A DNA stretch of 5,709 nucleotides from an uncultured Planctomycetaceae bacterium (GCA_903921605.1 CAIXQV010000980.1:1-5709); one strand, 5' to 3'; numbered from the stretch's first letter, positions 1 through 5,709 are shown. Numbers and translations are program-made. Notes: generated by a model from the sequence alone, not told the origin.

Positions 1-1095
1 AAGCGTATGGCCAGCATGGGCCACTTGCTGGAATTCCTGATGGTCGCTCTGCCTCAGGAACGCCTGAAAGAACCGTGGGTTCGTAAAGCGATCGAAGCGA
101 CGGCCAATGATCTGAAGAATAATCGCAAAGCCTATGTGAGTTGCTCACCTTTGTACCACGCGACGGATGCGTTGACGATTTACCTGGAGCGAGTTCTCCC
201 GCAGCAGCAGGCCGTTGCACAGCAGCCTCAGAACACCAAAGCGATTTCGAATTCACAGCCATTGCCAGCGGGGACTGCGACGACCACAACACCGTCAGCG
301 AAAACTCCTGGAGCTGCTCCGGCTGCATCAACCCCGGCGACGTCGGGTACGCCAGTTGTCTCAACGCCTCCTGCAATTCCGGGAGCAGCCGTCAATCCCG
401 GTACGCCTTCTGTAATGCCGCAAACCGGGACGGCGACAACGCCAGCACCAATGCCGGCTCCGGGACCAACAAGTCCGGTGCCTGCACCAACGCCGTTAAC
501 ACCTGCGGCTCCTTTGGCAACGCCACCAGCAGCGACACCGATGCCGATGCCTGAGAATCCTTTGAAGCAGATTCCATTGCCGGATCCGGCGGATGAGCTT
601 CCGGCAGAAACTCCTCCAGCGGCCGCTCCGGCACTCGCACCGACTCCGTTGACCGCAACCGAGCCATCGCTTCAACCGCTACCCGCAGAGACCGTGGTGG
701 CCGTCGTCCCTGCCGATGAGGTCGCTTCAGAAGTTCGGTCGACGCCATCACCAACGGTTGTGATTGCAGCATCAGTTGGTTTAACACCCACAGTTTCTGC
801 CGAAGAAGTCCCGCTGGTCGCTGGCCCAGCAGAAGCAACGTCTGTGGTGATGCCGCCGACGCCTTTGATCATAGCGGCGCCTGCCAACGACTCGAACACG
901 CCCTCAGTGAAAGTGTCAACCGCTGTCGCGACTCCGGGAACAAACGCGGAAACAAAAACGGCCGCGCTGCCTGAGCCAACGCCGACACCCGCGCCGGGAG
1001 ATAAGAAGCCGGCACAGAAACGCTCTGTCGAATGGAAAGCAACTCCGATTGAACGACGAAAAACGATCATCGTCGAAAGCCCGCCAAGCGTCTGA
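1..1095 (+). CDS. 3' part of a gene for a hypothetical protein with a Pro/Ala/Thr-rich tail
   Basis: The reading frame is already open at base 1, so the gene probably begins upstream. The ATG at 7 is only the first in-frame Met in view, and numbering below starts there. Residues 4-63 look like a folded, mostly helical segment (GHLLEFLMVALP, then PWVRKAIEATANDL, then SPLYHATDALTIYLERV). I recall similar segments at the end of helical-repeat domains in large planctomycete proteins, but cannot name a family. From about residue 67 to 330 the chain is low complexity, dominated by Pro, Ala, Thr and Val, with repeated TPLTP/TPLTA-like units and few charges. It ends in a basic stretch (GDKKPAQKRS, ERRKTI). 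There is no membrane segment or sortase-type anchor in the visible part. The tail may be a disordered linker or spacer. The function is unknown. That this frame is coding is supported by the folded segment and by the TGA at 1093-1095. Long overlapping frames here reflect the skewed composition. Confidence 0.75.
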   Translation, partial: KRMASMGHLLEFLMVALPQERLKEPWVRKAIEATANDLKNNRKAYVSCSPLYHATDALTIYLERVLPQQQAVAQQPQNTKAISNSQPLPAGTATTTTPSAKTPGAAPAASTPATSGTPVVSTPPAIPGAAVNPGTPSVMPQTGTATTPAPMPAPGPTSPVPAPTPLTPAAPLATPPAATPMPMPENPLKQIPLPDPADELPAETPPAAAPALAPTPLTATEPSLQPLPAETVVAVVPADEVASEVRSTPSPTVVIAASVGLTPTVSAEEVPLVAGPAEATSVVMPPTPLIIAAPANDSNTPSVKVSTAVATPGTNAETKTAALPEPTPTPAPGDKKPAQKRSVEWKATPIERRKTIIVESPPSV

Positions 1096-1129
1096 AGCGG
1101 TGCTTCGCGAAGTCTCCATGTTGCCGTAG

Positions 1130-1149
1130 GATGGGCATTCTTGCCCGTC
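1130..1149. repeat. REP-like hairpin, possible dispersed intergenic repeat
   Basis: The arms GATGGGCA (1130-1137) and TGCCCGTC (1142-1149) pair over 8 bp with one G-T wobble around the loop TTCT. Read on the minus strand, this stretch encodes DGQECPSYG. From memory, that peptide recurs in many short hypothetical ORFs predicted in planctomycete genomes, which suggests an interspersed intergenic repeat rather than a protein. The hairpin is seen directly. The repeat-family assignment is recall and inference. There is no T-tract, so it is not a standard terminator. Confidence 0.4.
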
Positions 1150-1494
1150 GCAAGTTTGTCGAACAAGAAGTCCAGCCCACGTTCTGACATCTTGCCAGGC
1201 ACTGATGGATGCTCGAGCCGCTGGCCGGGAGCTCCATTGCTGACGCTTCGAGTCGTGTGATACTTCGATCCTGGTACGCTCGGCATTCAAAGGCTTGCCA
1301 ACGCCAATAATGCCGATGCTTGACCCTCCGGTTCTCCATCCTGCCGTTAATGGTGGTCAACCCGGATGGGACCCGTTGAAGTTGGAGCCCCTTGAAGATC
1401 GCACAGAGTCTGCAAATTCACTATCATCCCCGCAGCGTCGGTTTGACGCGTGCAACGTAGCTTATTTCACCACCACTTTCCTGACACGGGCTTT

Positions 1495-1499
1495 GGGGA
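1495..1499 (+). promoter_or_regulatory. ribosome binding site of the aminotransferase gene
   Basis: GGGGA lies 9 nt before the ATG at 1509. This is a reasonable partial Shine-Dalgarno match at standard spacing and supports that start codon. Confidence 0.5.
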
Positions 1500-1508
1500 C
1501 TCACTATC

Positions 1509-2768
1509 ATGACGGCTCAGTTGAGCGATTTTGCCAGATCATTAAATGTTGAAACCGCCTTCACCGTTCTGGCAGTGGCCAAGAAGTTGAAAGCCGCTGG
1601 TAAGGATGTTGTCGAGCTGGAAATTGGCGATAGCCCGTTCAACAGCACCGCGTCAGCGATCCAGTCCGGGCTTCAGGCGATTAATGACAATCAGTCGCAT
1701 TACTGCCCGTCTCCGGGACTCCCCGAGTTCCGTGACGCGGCCGCTCGATTTCTGAAGCGCGAATTCTCCGTCCCAGTCGCGGCCGAGAATATCGCCGTCG
1801 GCCCCGGTGCGAAAGTCTTCGAGCAGTTCTTCTGCGAAGCCTTTCTGAATCCCGGCGACGGATGTCTCGTCTTCAGTCCTCACTTCCCAACGTACATCCC
1901 CAATATTCAGCGACGTGGTGCGCGAGCCGTCCTGAAACCACTCCGGCAGGAAACCGAATTCCGCCCGCAGGTTTCGGACATCGAAGACTTCCTGAACACA
2001 GACCCGGCTCCACGCGGAATCTTCTTGAACTCACCGCACAATCCGACCGGAGGAATAACGACGGAACAGGATCTGCGCGATATCGCGGATCTGGTGCGAG
2101 GTCGCAACGTGGCAGTGTTCAGCGATGAGCCTTACTGCCATATGATCTGGAAAGGTCAGCATCATTCCTTGCTGGCTCAGCCGGGAATGCTGGATCAGTG
2201 CGTCGCCGCTTACACGTTCAGCAAGTCGTATTCCATGAGCGGCTGGCGTCTCGGCTTCTGTGCTGCATCACGCGAGATCATTGATGCAATCGGCAAGATG
2301 ATCAACACGACATTGTCCTGCACACCACCGATTGTTCAGCTCGCAGGTCGCGCGGCTCTTGATCAGGACTCCAAAGAGCGTGATGAGACCATGCTGAAGT
2401 TTCGCGAGAAAGTTGTGTTGCTCACAAACGGCCTGAACAGGATCGAAGGCTTCTCATCGCTCGATCCAACCGCCACGTTTTATGTCTTCCCAAGCGTGAA
2501 GCCGGTCTGTAATCGCCTGGGAATCACCAGCCACGGACTCGCTCTGTATTTCCTGGAAGCGGCCGACGACAAGTTCGGTGTCGCGTGTCTGGGCGGCGAG
2601 TGCTTCGGTGAAGCCGGTGGTGGCTTCCTGAGATTCAGTTGTGCCGAGCCAAATGATCGTCTGGAGCAGGCTCTGGCCTTTATCCCGGTCGCTTTGTCTC
2701 GCACAGATCGCATCAATGCATGGCTGCAGGCTCATCCGGAATTCCGCCTGAAGCAGAATTACACATAA
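1509..2768 (+). CDS. pyridoxal phosphate-dependent aminotransferase, class I/II
   Basis: This complete 419-residue protein is a fold-type I PLP enzyme of the aspartate aminotransferase superfamily. It is expected to be cytosolic and to move an amino group between an amino acid and a 2-oxo acid. Signature segments appear in the usual order: ELEIGDSPF (36-44), HYCPSPGLPEFR (64-75), VGPGAKVFEQF (97-107), NSPHNPTGG (174-182, cofactor-binding Asn178), SDEPYC (205-210, Asp206 and Tyr209 contact the PLP ring), TFSKSYSMSGWRLGF (236-250, with Schiff-base Lys239 and phosphate-binding Arg247), and FLRFSCAEP (373-381, with Arg375 as the likely substrate carboxylate anchor). The length is typical, with about 20 extra residues at the C-terminus. 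ATG 1509 is chosen because of the GGGGA upstream and because the N-terminus then starts at the usual distance from the first motif. The substrate cannot be read from sequence: aspartate, alanine, aromatic or other specificity is possible. It is not SerC, which belongs to a different aminotransferase class. pdxA lies 400 bp downstream on the same strand. Confidence 0.93.
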   Translation: MTAQLSDFARSLNVETAFTVLAVAKKLKAAGKDVVELEIGDSPFNSTASAIQSGLQAINDNQSHYCPSPGLPEFRDAAARFLKREFSVPVAAENIAVGPGAKVFEQFFCEAFLNPGDGCLVFSPHFPTYIPNIQRRGARAVLKPLRQETEFRPQVSDIEDFLNTDPAPRGIFLNSPHNPTGGITTEQDLRDIADLVRGRNVAVFSDEPYCHMIWKGQHHSLLAQPGMLDQCVAAYTFSKSYSMSGWRLGFCAASREIIDAIGKMINTTLSCTPPIVQLAGRAALDQDSKERDETMLKFREKVVLLTNGLNRIEGFSSLDPTATFYVFPSVKPVCNRLGITSHGLALYFLEAADDKFGVACLGGECFGEAGGGFLRFSCAEPNDRLEQALAFIPVALSRTDRINAWLQAHPEFRLKQNYT

Positions 2769-2898
2769 GCGGTGAAGCGGGCGACTCGCAATCGCAATGG
2801 CTCATAAGAGCGCTCCCTCTCGGGCGATTCCCCCAACCATGAATCTTGTGATTCAAGGCCGGCCGTTTCCCCAGGGAAGGAGCGACTCAGCCACAGAG

Positions 2899-2948
2899 GC
2901 TGAAACGAAATCTTCACAAGGTGAAATCACCTCGGAGGTTTCGTCAGC
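2899..2948 (+). other. long imperfect RNA hairpin upstream of pdxA
   Basis: The outer stem GCTG (2899-2902) pairs with CAGC (2945-2948). After a 2-nt bulge, an 11-bp stem follows (2905-2915 with 2934-2944, two G-T wobbles). A 3x1 internal loop then leads to AGGTG (2919-2923) pairing with CACCT (2928-2932) around the loop AAAT. The mostly Watson-Crick pairing over about 20 bp is unlikely to be accidental, but no T-tract follows, so a standard terminator is not supported. It could be a 3' end element of the aminotransferase mRNA, a leader element of pdxA, or a small RNA. It does not match a riboswitch class that I recognise. Confidence 0.45.
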
Positions 2949-2960
2949 GTTGAAGACGCT
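2946..2960 (+). other. small stem-loop overlapping the foot of the long hairpin
   Basis: AGCGT (2946-2950) pairs with ACGCT (2956-2960) around TGAAG, and a further T-G pair can close the loop to GAA. It shares bases 2946-2948 with the closing GCTG/CAGC stem of the preceding hairpin, so the two closing stems cannot form at once. Confidence 0.3.
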
Positions 2961-3168
2961 AAGTCGTTAGATTTCCAACTGCCTTTTGTCTCCACTTGTT
3001 GACAGCAAATTGAAAACAAAATCAGTGGGCTGTTGAGAACATGGTTTGAGCGGTGAGTTGTTGCCATAGGGAACAATCTGCGGAATCGTTGATTATCAGA
3101 AACAGATCAGAGTACCCGTATGTAAGTGCGGAAGAACCCACATATTCAGTGGCAGATTCGAGCAGTGT

Positions 3169-4287
3169 ATGTCCGTTAGTCAGCGGGTTATTGCTATCAC
3201 AGCAGGTGATGTCGCCGGGATTGGCCCCGAAGTCATCGTCCGCGCAATCTCTCACAACCCAATCCGGAACAATGACCGCTGCGTTCTGATTGGTCATCCG
3301 CAGATCTTTCGTAGTGCCGCGGAGATGTTCGGCATTGACCTCCGGTTCTCTGAGCTGGATCAGAAGCACGAAACGGTGGCTGATTTCCATCAGGCTCTGA
3401 GTCACGCTCACGACAGAGGCTTCGTCCCCTGCTGGAATCCAGCCGGAGACGCAGTCCTGCAGGCTCCATTGCGAACGGTGAGTGCTCTGGCTGGCGATGC
3501 CGCTTTTCAGTATTTGGCTTCTGCAATTCGTCTTGTGCAGACAGGTTTCGCTGATGCGATCGTAACCGCTCCCTTGAACAAAGAGGCGCTGCATCTGGCT
3601 GGGCACCACTATCCGGGCCACACCGAGATACTTGCCGAGAAATGCGGTGTTTCTGATTTCGCGATGATGCTCCACTTGCCAGAAGCGGCATTGTCGCCGT
3701 GGCGTTCGATGCTTCGCGGCTCCGGTGGAGCGGCGGAAGATGATCAACACGTGGGCAGTGGCATCAGTATCGCACATGTCACGCTGCACACGTCGGTCGC
3801 CAGTGTTCCGGGATTGCTGACTCAGGAAGGCGTGGCGGAAAAAATTGGCCTGATGGCTGGCTTCCTCCGGCAGATTCGTTGTCAACGGGAAGCCATCGCT
3901 GTGTGTGCTCTGAACCCGCACGGGGGTGAGAATGGACTGTTTGGCGATGAGGAGCAGCGAATCATCCGCCCGGCTGTTGAACGATCGCTTAGAGATGTCC
4001 CCAACGTAACAGGACCGCTTCCCGTCGACACCTTGATTCGCCGTGCAATGCTCGGGGAATTTGACGGCGTGGTCGCGATGTATCACGATCAGGGCCACAT
4101 TCCCGTCAAGTTGATCGGCTTTGATTCGGCGGTCAACATTACGCTGGGATTACCAATTGTGCGAACGAGTCCCACGCATGGCACAGCGTTTGATCGCGCC
4201 TGGAATCCGGCAACCCCTGCCGATTCCAGTGGGATGACGGAAGCAATCCGCATGGCGATCCTTTTGTCTGAGAAATCCGGCCCCTGA
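3169..4287 (+). CDS. pdxA: 4-hydroxythreonine-4-phosphate dehydrogenase (PdxA family)
   Basis: PdxA oxidises 4-phosphohydroxy-L-threonine with NAD(P)+ to a product that decarboxylates to 3-amino-2-oxopropyl phosphate. PdxJ then uses this to make pyridoxine phosphate in the DXP-dependent vitamin B6 route. The 372-residue product shows the family motifs in order: ITAGDVAGIGPE (10-21), TAPLNKEAL (133-141), PGHTE (149-153, substrate-binding His151 and Thr152), TLHTSV (205-210), CALNPHGGE (246-254), GPLPVDT (282-288), YHDQGH (305-310) and NITLGLP then RTSPTHGTA (323-340). His207, His251 and His306 align with the three metal-binding histidines of E. coli PdxA (166, 211, 266), with nearly identical spacing. 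The protein is about 40 residues longer than E. coli PdxA, mainly because of extra sequence at about 170-200. ATG 3169 is the first usable start: the frame is open back to a TAG at 3067 but has no other ATG, GTG or TTG. There is no clear Shine-Dalgarno sequence. A PdxA2-type paralogue acting on a related phosphorylated acid cannot be excluded, since no other B6 gene is in view. Confidence 0.92.
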   Translation: MSVSQRVIAITAGDVAGIGPEVIVRAISHNPIRNNDRCVLIGHPQIFRSAAEMFGIDLRFSELDQKHETVADFHQALSHAHDRGFVPCWNPAGDAVLQAPLRTVSALAGDAAFQYLASAIRLVQTGFADAIVTAPLNKEALHLAGHHYPGHTEILAEKCGVSDFAMMLHLPEAALSPWRSMLRGSGGAAEDDQHVGSGISIAHVTLHTSVASVPGLLTQEGVAEKIGLMAGFLRQIRCQREAIAVCALNPHGGENGLFGDEEQRIIRPAVERSLRDVPNVTGPLPVDTLIRRAMLGEFDGVVAMYHDQGHIPVKLIGFDSAVNITLGLPIVRTSPTHGTAFDRAWNPATPADSSGMTEAIRMAILLSEKSGP

Positions 4288-4323
4288 CGCGACCACTATT
4301 TTTGGTGAAGCCGACGAAACAAC

Positions 4324-4352
4324 TTGACACCCCCGAATATCGCTGGTAGCGT
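4324..4352 (+). promoter_or_regulatory. probable sigma70-type promoter of the tRNA-Ala gene
   Basis: A perfect -35 hexamer TTGACA (4324-4329) is separated by exactly 17 bp from TAGCGT (4347-4352), a weak -10 box that keeps the T, A and final T of TATAAT. Transcription would start near 4359, giving a 5' leader of nearly 40 nt before the tRNA. It begins 37 bp after the pdxA stop and fits an independently expressed tRNA. Confidence 0.5.
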
Positions 4353-4396
4353 TCCCCCCGCATCGTTCAGGGCAACTTGAATGGAGCAGACTCCCC

Positions 4397-4469
<73 letters not shown>

Positions 4470-4479
4470 CTTACCAGAG

Positions 4480-4512
4480 ACCGTTGAAAACATCACGTTT
4501 TCAGCGGTTTTT
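4480..4512 (+). terminator. intrinsic (rho-independent) terminator of the tRNA-Ala gene
   Basis: An 11-bp stem, CCGTTGAAAAC (4481-4491) with GTTTTCAGCGG (4497-4507), has a single T-G wobble and a 5-nt loop ATCAC. It is followed directly by TTTTT (4508-4512). It starts 11 nt after the tRNA 3' end, so it ends the tRNA transcript and insulates the downstream integrase. Confidence 0.9.
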
Positions 4513-4522
4513 GTGTACCCGA

Positions 4523-4556
4523 ATCGTGACCAACGATACCTGACGACGTTCGTCAG
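4523..4556. repeat. two adjacent inverted repeats between the tRNA terminator and the integrase gene
   Basis: ATCGT (4523-4527) and ACGAT (4533-4537) flank a 5-bp centre. Two bases later CTGACGA (4540-4546) and TCGTCAG (4550-4556) flank the 3-bp centre CGT. Both have perfect arms. In this position they could be binding sites for the recombinase, a directionality factor or a repressor of integrase expression. The sequence does not say which. Confidence 0.4.
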
Positions 4557-4578
4557 TGCGGTGAAATGCTTGATTCAA

Positions 4579-4598
4579 TCGTGGAAGTTCTTCCACGA
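4579..4598. repeat. perfect 9-bp inverted repeat upstream of the integrase start
   Basis: TCGTGGAAG (4579-4587) and CTTCCACGA (4590-4598) are perfect inverted arms around TT. The repeat ends a few bases before the ribosome binding site of the integrase. As RNA it would form only a tight hairpin, so a DNA-binding site such as an operator or arm-type site is at least as likely. The inner 7 bp of each arm recur as a palindrome at 4810-4824. Confidence 0.5.
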
Positions 4599-4602
4599 AA
4601 TG

Positions 4603-4610
4603 AAAGGGAG
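4603..4610 (+). promoter_or_regulatory. ribosome binding site of the integrase gene
   Basis: AAAGGGAG lies 9 nt before the ATG at 4620. It is the best Shine-Dalgarno match in the window and favours that start over the in-frame ATG at 4566 or GTG at 4581, which lack a well-placed site. Confidence 0.6.
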
Positions 4611-4619
4611 CTGCTGCAC

Positions 4620-5709
4620 ATGGCACGTAAAGCAAATGTTTTCCCGTCGTATCTACTCCACAAGCAAAGTGGGCAAGCTCGCGTTCGAATCAATGGACGT
4701 GATTATCTTCTCGGCCCCTATGGCTCAGAATCCTCCCGAATCGCTTACGGTGAGTTGATTGCCAAGTTCTCTGGTGGCATACCGATTGACCCTATTGCCG
4801 CCACCAAACGTGGAAGACTTCCACTAAACGGAGAGGAACGGGATCCCGGGCCCAGTGTCGGTGAGCTCTGTCTTGTCTTCCTGAGGCATGCGGAAACGCA
4901 CTATGTCAAGAACGGTGAGCAGACCAGCGAGGTTCATATCCTACGATCAGTGATAAAGCCTCTGAATGAACTTTATGGGATGCTGCCGGCGAAGGATTTC
5001 GGGCCGTTGGCGCTCAAGGCGGTGCGTTCAAAGATGGTGGGATCTGGCTGGTGTCGTGGCACAATCAACGCAGGTATGAGCAGGATCCGGCGAATCTTCA
5101 AACATGCGATTGCAAACGAACTGATTGATTCTTCGGTTCTCGATCGGCTCAAGTGTGTTGCTCCACTCCTGGCAGGCAGGACGGAGGCTCACGACAACGC
5201 CCCGAGGACTTCCGTAGACGATGACCGTATCAACTTCGTCCGATTCCTTGTTCGGCCATTGGTGCGAAACCTGATCGACCTCCAGCGGCTTGTAGGGGCG
5301 AGATCGGGCGAGTTGCTCCAACTCTCAACAGGTCTAATTGATCGACGTGGACAAGTGTGGTCAGCCGAACTAAGCGATCACAAAACGCGGCATCATGGCC
5401 AAAGTCGAACTCTACACTTTGGCCCCCAGGCTCAATTGATCCTGACGAAGTATCTGTCGGCCGATCCGGACAAGAAGCTGTTCAAGATCACCCGGACGGC
5501 GTACTGTCGGGCAATCACTCGAGCTTGCGACAATGCTGGCATCGATCGGTGGGTTCCTCACCAGTTGCGACACACGAACGCAGATGCAGTGCGGGAAGAA
5601 TTCGGACTGGAACATACTCAGGCCGTCCTCGGGCATGCGAAAGCCAATATGACGGAGCACTACGCCAAAGCATCACGGAAGAAAGCCGTTGAAGTGGCTC
5701 GAAGGATCG
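4620..5709 (+). CDS. tyrosine recombinase / integrase, 3' end beyond the window
   Basis: The frame runs without a stop from ATG 4620 to the window edge (363 codons plus one base). The product is a phage-integrase-family tyrosine recombinase that would catalyse site-specific integration and excision. Residues 10-50 form a planctomycete-type N-terminal segment (HKQSGQARVRING, LGPYGS, IAYGELIAKF). Residues 80-180 resemble the helical core-binding domain, and about 200-363 are the catalytic domain. All catalytic residues are visible: Arg228 in GARSGEL, Lys255 in DHKTRHHG, His314 and Arg317 in HQLRHT, His339 in LGHA, and nucleophile Tyr348 in EHYAKA. The C-terminus is nearly reached, as such proteins usually end soon after the Tyr. 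The stretch between GPQAQ and YCRAIT (about 268-300) seems shorter than in many relatives I recall. The chosen start has a strong ribosome binding site and matches the usual N-terminus. An in-frame ATG at 4566 would add 18 residues and make the 4579-4598 palindrome coding. The adjacent tRNA-Ala is the likely integration target. Confidence 0.93.
   Translation, partial: MARKANVFPSYLLHKQSGQARVRINGRDYLLGPYGSESSRIAYGELIAKFSGGIPIDPIAATKRGRLPLNGEERDPGPSVGELCLVFLRHAETHYVKNGEQTSEVHILRSVIKPLNELYGMLPAKDFGPLALKAVRSKMVGSGWCRGTINAGMSRIRRIFKHAIANELIDSSVLDRLKCVAPLLAGRTEAHDNAPRTSVDDDRINFVRFLVRPLVRNLIDLQRLVGARSGELLQLSTGLIDRRGQVWSAELSDHKTRHHGQSRTLHFGPQAQLILTKYLSADPDKKLFKITRTAYCRAITRACDNAGIDRWVPHQLRHTNADAVREEFGLEHTQAVLGHAKANMTEHYAKASRKKAVEVARRI
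4810..4824. repeat. second copy of the GTGGAAG/CTTCCAC palindrome, inside the integrase gene
   Basis: GTGGAAG (4810-4816) and CTTCCAC (4818-4824) are perfect inverted arms around a single A. They lie in the integrase coding region (codons for KRGRLP, about residues 63-68). The same 7-bp arms form the centre of the inverted repeat at 4579-4598, with a 2-bp centre there. Recurrence of the same palindrome within about 230 bp suggests a shared binding site, though chance is not excluded. Confidence 0.4.

Larger units (their letters stand above)
1096..1508. other. intergenic spacer, no convincing gene
   Basis: This 413-bp spacer separates the low-complexity protein gene from the aminotransferase. 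Open frames exist on both strands, but none has a recognisable domain or a good ribosome binding site. A short palindrome CTTCGCGAAG lies at 1103-1112, just after the upstream stop codon. A REP-like hairpin follows at 1130-1149 and is listed separately. I see no clear intrinsic terminator with a T-tract and no convincing promoter pair. The promoter of the aminotransferase presumably lies in the second half. Confidence 0.6.
2769..3168. other. structured intergenic spacer upstream of pdxA
   Basis: This 400-bp spacer has no credible gene. It contains several inverted repeats: TGAATC/GATTCA at 2840-2855 (loop TTGT), TTCCC/GGGAA at 2867-2878, a long imperfect hairpin at 2899-2948, and AGCGT/ACGCT at 2946-2960. 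A perfect TTGACA hexamer at 2999-3004 is followed by an AT-rich stretch (3005-3021). It could be the -35 box of a pdxA promoter, but I find no good -10 box at normal spacing. The last 100 bp before pdxA carry no clear ribosome binding site. Confidence 0.55.
4470..5709 (+). mobile_element. probable left end of a tRNA-Ala-integrated element, right end not in window
   Basis: A tyrosine recombinase gene starts 150 bp past the 3' end of a tRNA gene and is transcribed away from it. This is the standard layout for genomic islands and prophages that use the tRNA 3' end as attachment site. The attachment core would be expected in the T arm to acceptor 3' half (about 4445-4469), possibly extending into the terminator. 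No second copy of that sequence is in this window, so the right boundary, cargo and element type are unknown. Planctomycetes carry many integrases of this family, and some may not belong to intact elements. The outer limits given are only approximate. Confidence 0.45.

Noticed and set aside
392..1290. Several overlapping open frames on both strands across and beyond the Pro/Ala/Thr-rich region
   Set aside because: Repetitive GC-rich codons for Pro, Ala and Thr leave stop-free frames in other phases. None shows a recognisable domain or a ribosome binding site.
1295..1552. Plus-strand frame of 85 codons with a TTG start, containing LEPLEDRT, which resembles the N-terminal motif of many exported planctomycete proteins
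   Set aside because: The frame runs into the start of the aminotransferase, has no ribosome binding site, lacks the hydrophobic continuation expected after that motif, and begins with a rare start codon. The motif match is probably chance or a decayed remnant.
2999..3027. TTGACA upstream of pdxA as a full promoter
   Set aside because: The -35 hexamer is perfect, but no acceptable -10 hexamer appears at 16-18 bp, so it is mentioned only as a possibility and not called as a promoter.
3022..4098. Long minus-strand open frame of 358 codons opposite pdxA
   Set aside because: The plus strand carries all PdxA motifs with correct spacing. The antisense translation shows no domain and is a by-product of codon composition.
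4291..4306. ACCA...TGGT around a T-run after the pdxA stop, as a terminator
   Set aside because: The stem is only 4 bp and the T-run is in the loop rather than after the stem.
5028..5692. Other open frames on both strands over the 3' third of the integrase
   Set aside because: They overlap the intact integrase frame, which contains all catalytic motifs, and show no domain of their own.

Overview
The window looks like chromosomal DNA from a planctomycete (Planctomycetota). This is an inference from the protein sequences, without a database search. The strongest sign is the integrase at the 3' end. Its N-terminus (HKQSGQARVRING, then LGPYGS) and its spacing of catalytic motifs match the large planctomycete-type family of tyrosine recombinases. 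Moderate GC content, spacers of about 400 bp between co-oriented genes, start codons with poor or no Shine-Dalgarno sequence, and a long Pro/Ala/Thr-rich protein tail all fit.

Layout, all on the + strand. (1) 1-1095: the 3' part of a gene whose product has a short conserved helical segment and then about 265 residues of Pro/Ala/Thr-rich low complexity. (2) 1096-1508: a non-coding spacer with a small REP-like hairpin. (3) 1509-2768: a complete fold-type I PLP-dependent aminotransferase with all signature residues. (4) 2769-3168: a 400-bp spacer rich in inverted repeats, including a long imperfect hairpin at 2899-2948. (5) 3169-4287: a complete pdxA-like gene (4-hydroxythreonine-4-phosphate dehydrogenase, vitamin B6 synthesis) with an insertion between two active-site motifs. 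(6) 4324-4512: a compact tRNA-Ala(GGC) unit made of a promoter-like hexamer pair, the tRNA and an intrinsic terminator. (7) 4513-4619: a short leader packed with inverted repeats. (8) 4620-5709: a tyrosine recombinase that runs off the window with all catalytic residues present. The supplied ORF list lacks this gene because the frame is still open at the edge.

The first two-thirds reads as ordinary core chromosome. PdxA makes a precursor of PLP, the cofactor of the neighbouring aminotransferase, but the long spacer argues against a tight operon. From the tRNA onward the layout is the classic one for an integrated element: a tRNA gene, its terminator, then an integrase transcribed away from it. 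The element's cargo and right end, if any, lie outside the window.

No complete new system can be demonstrated. The most unusual signals are the repeated GTGGAAG/CTTCCAC palindrome around and inside the integrase gene, the cluster of inverted repeats after the tRNA terminator, and the structured spacer before pdxA.
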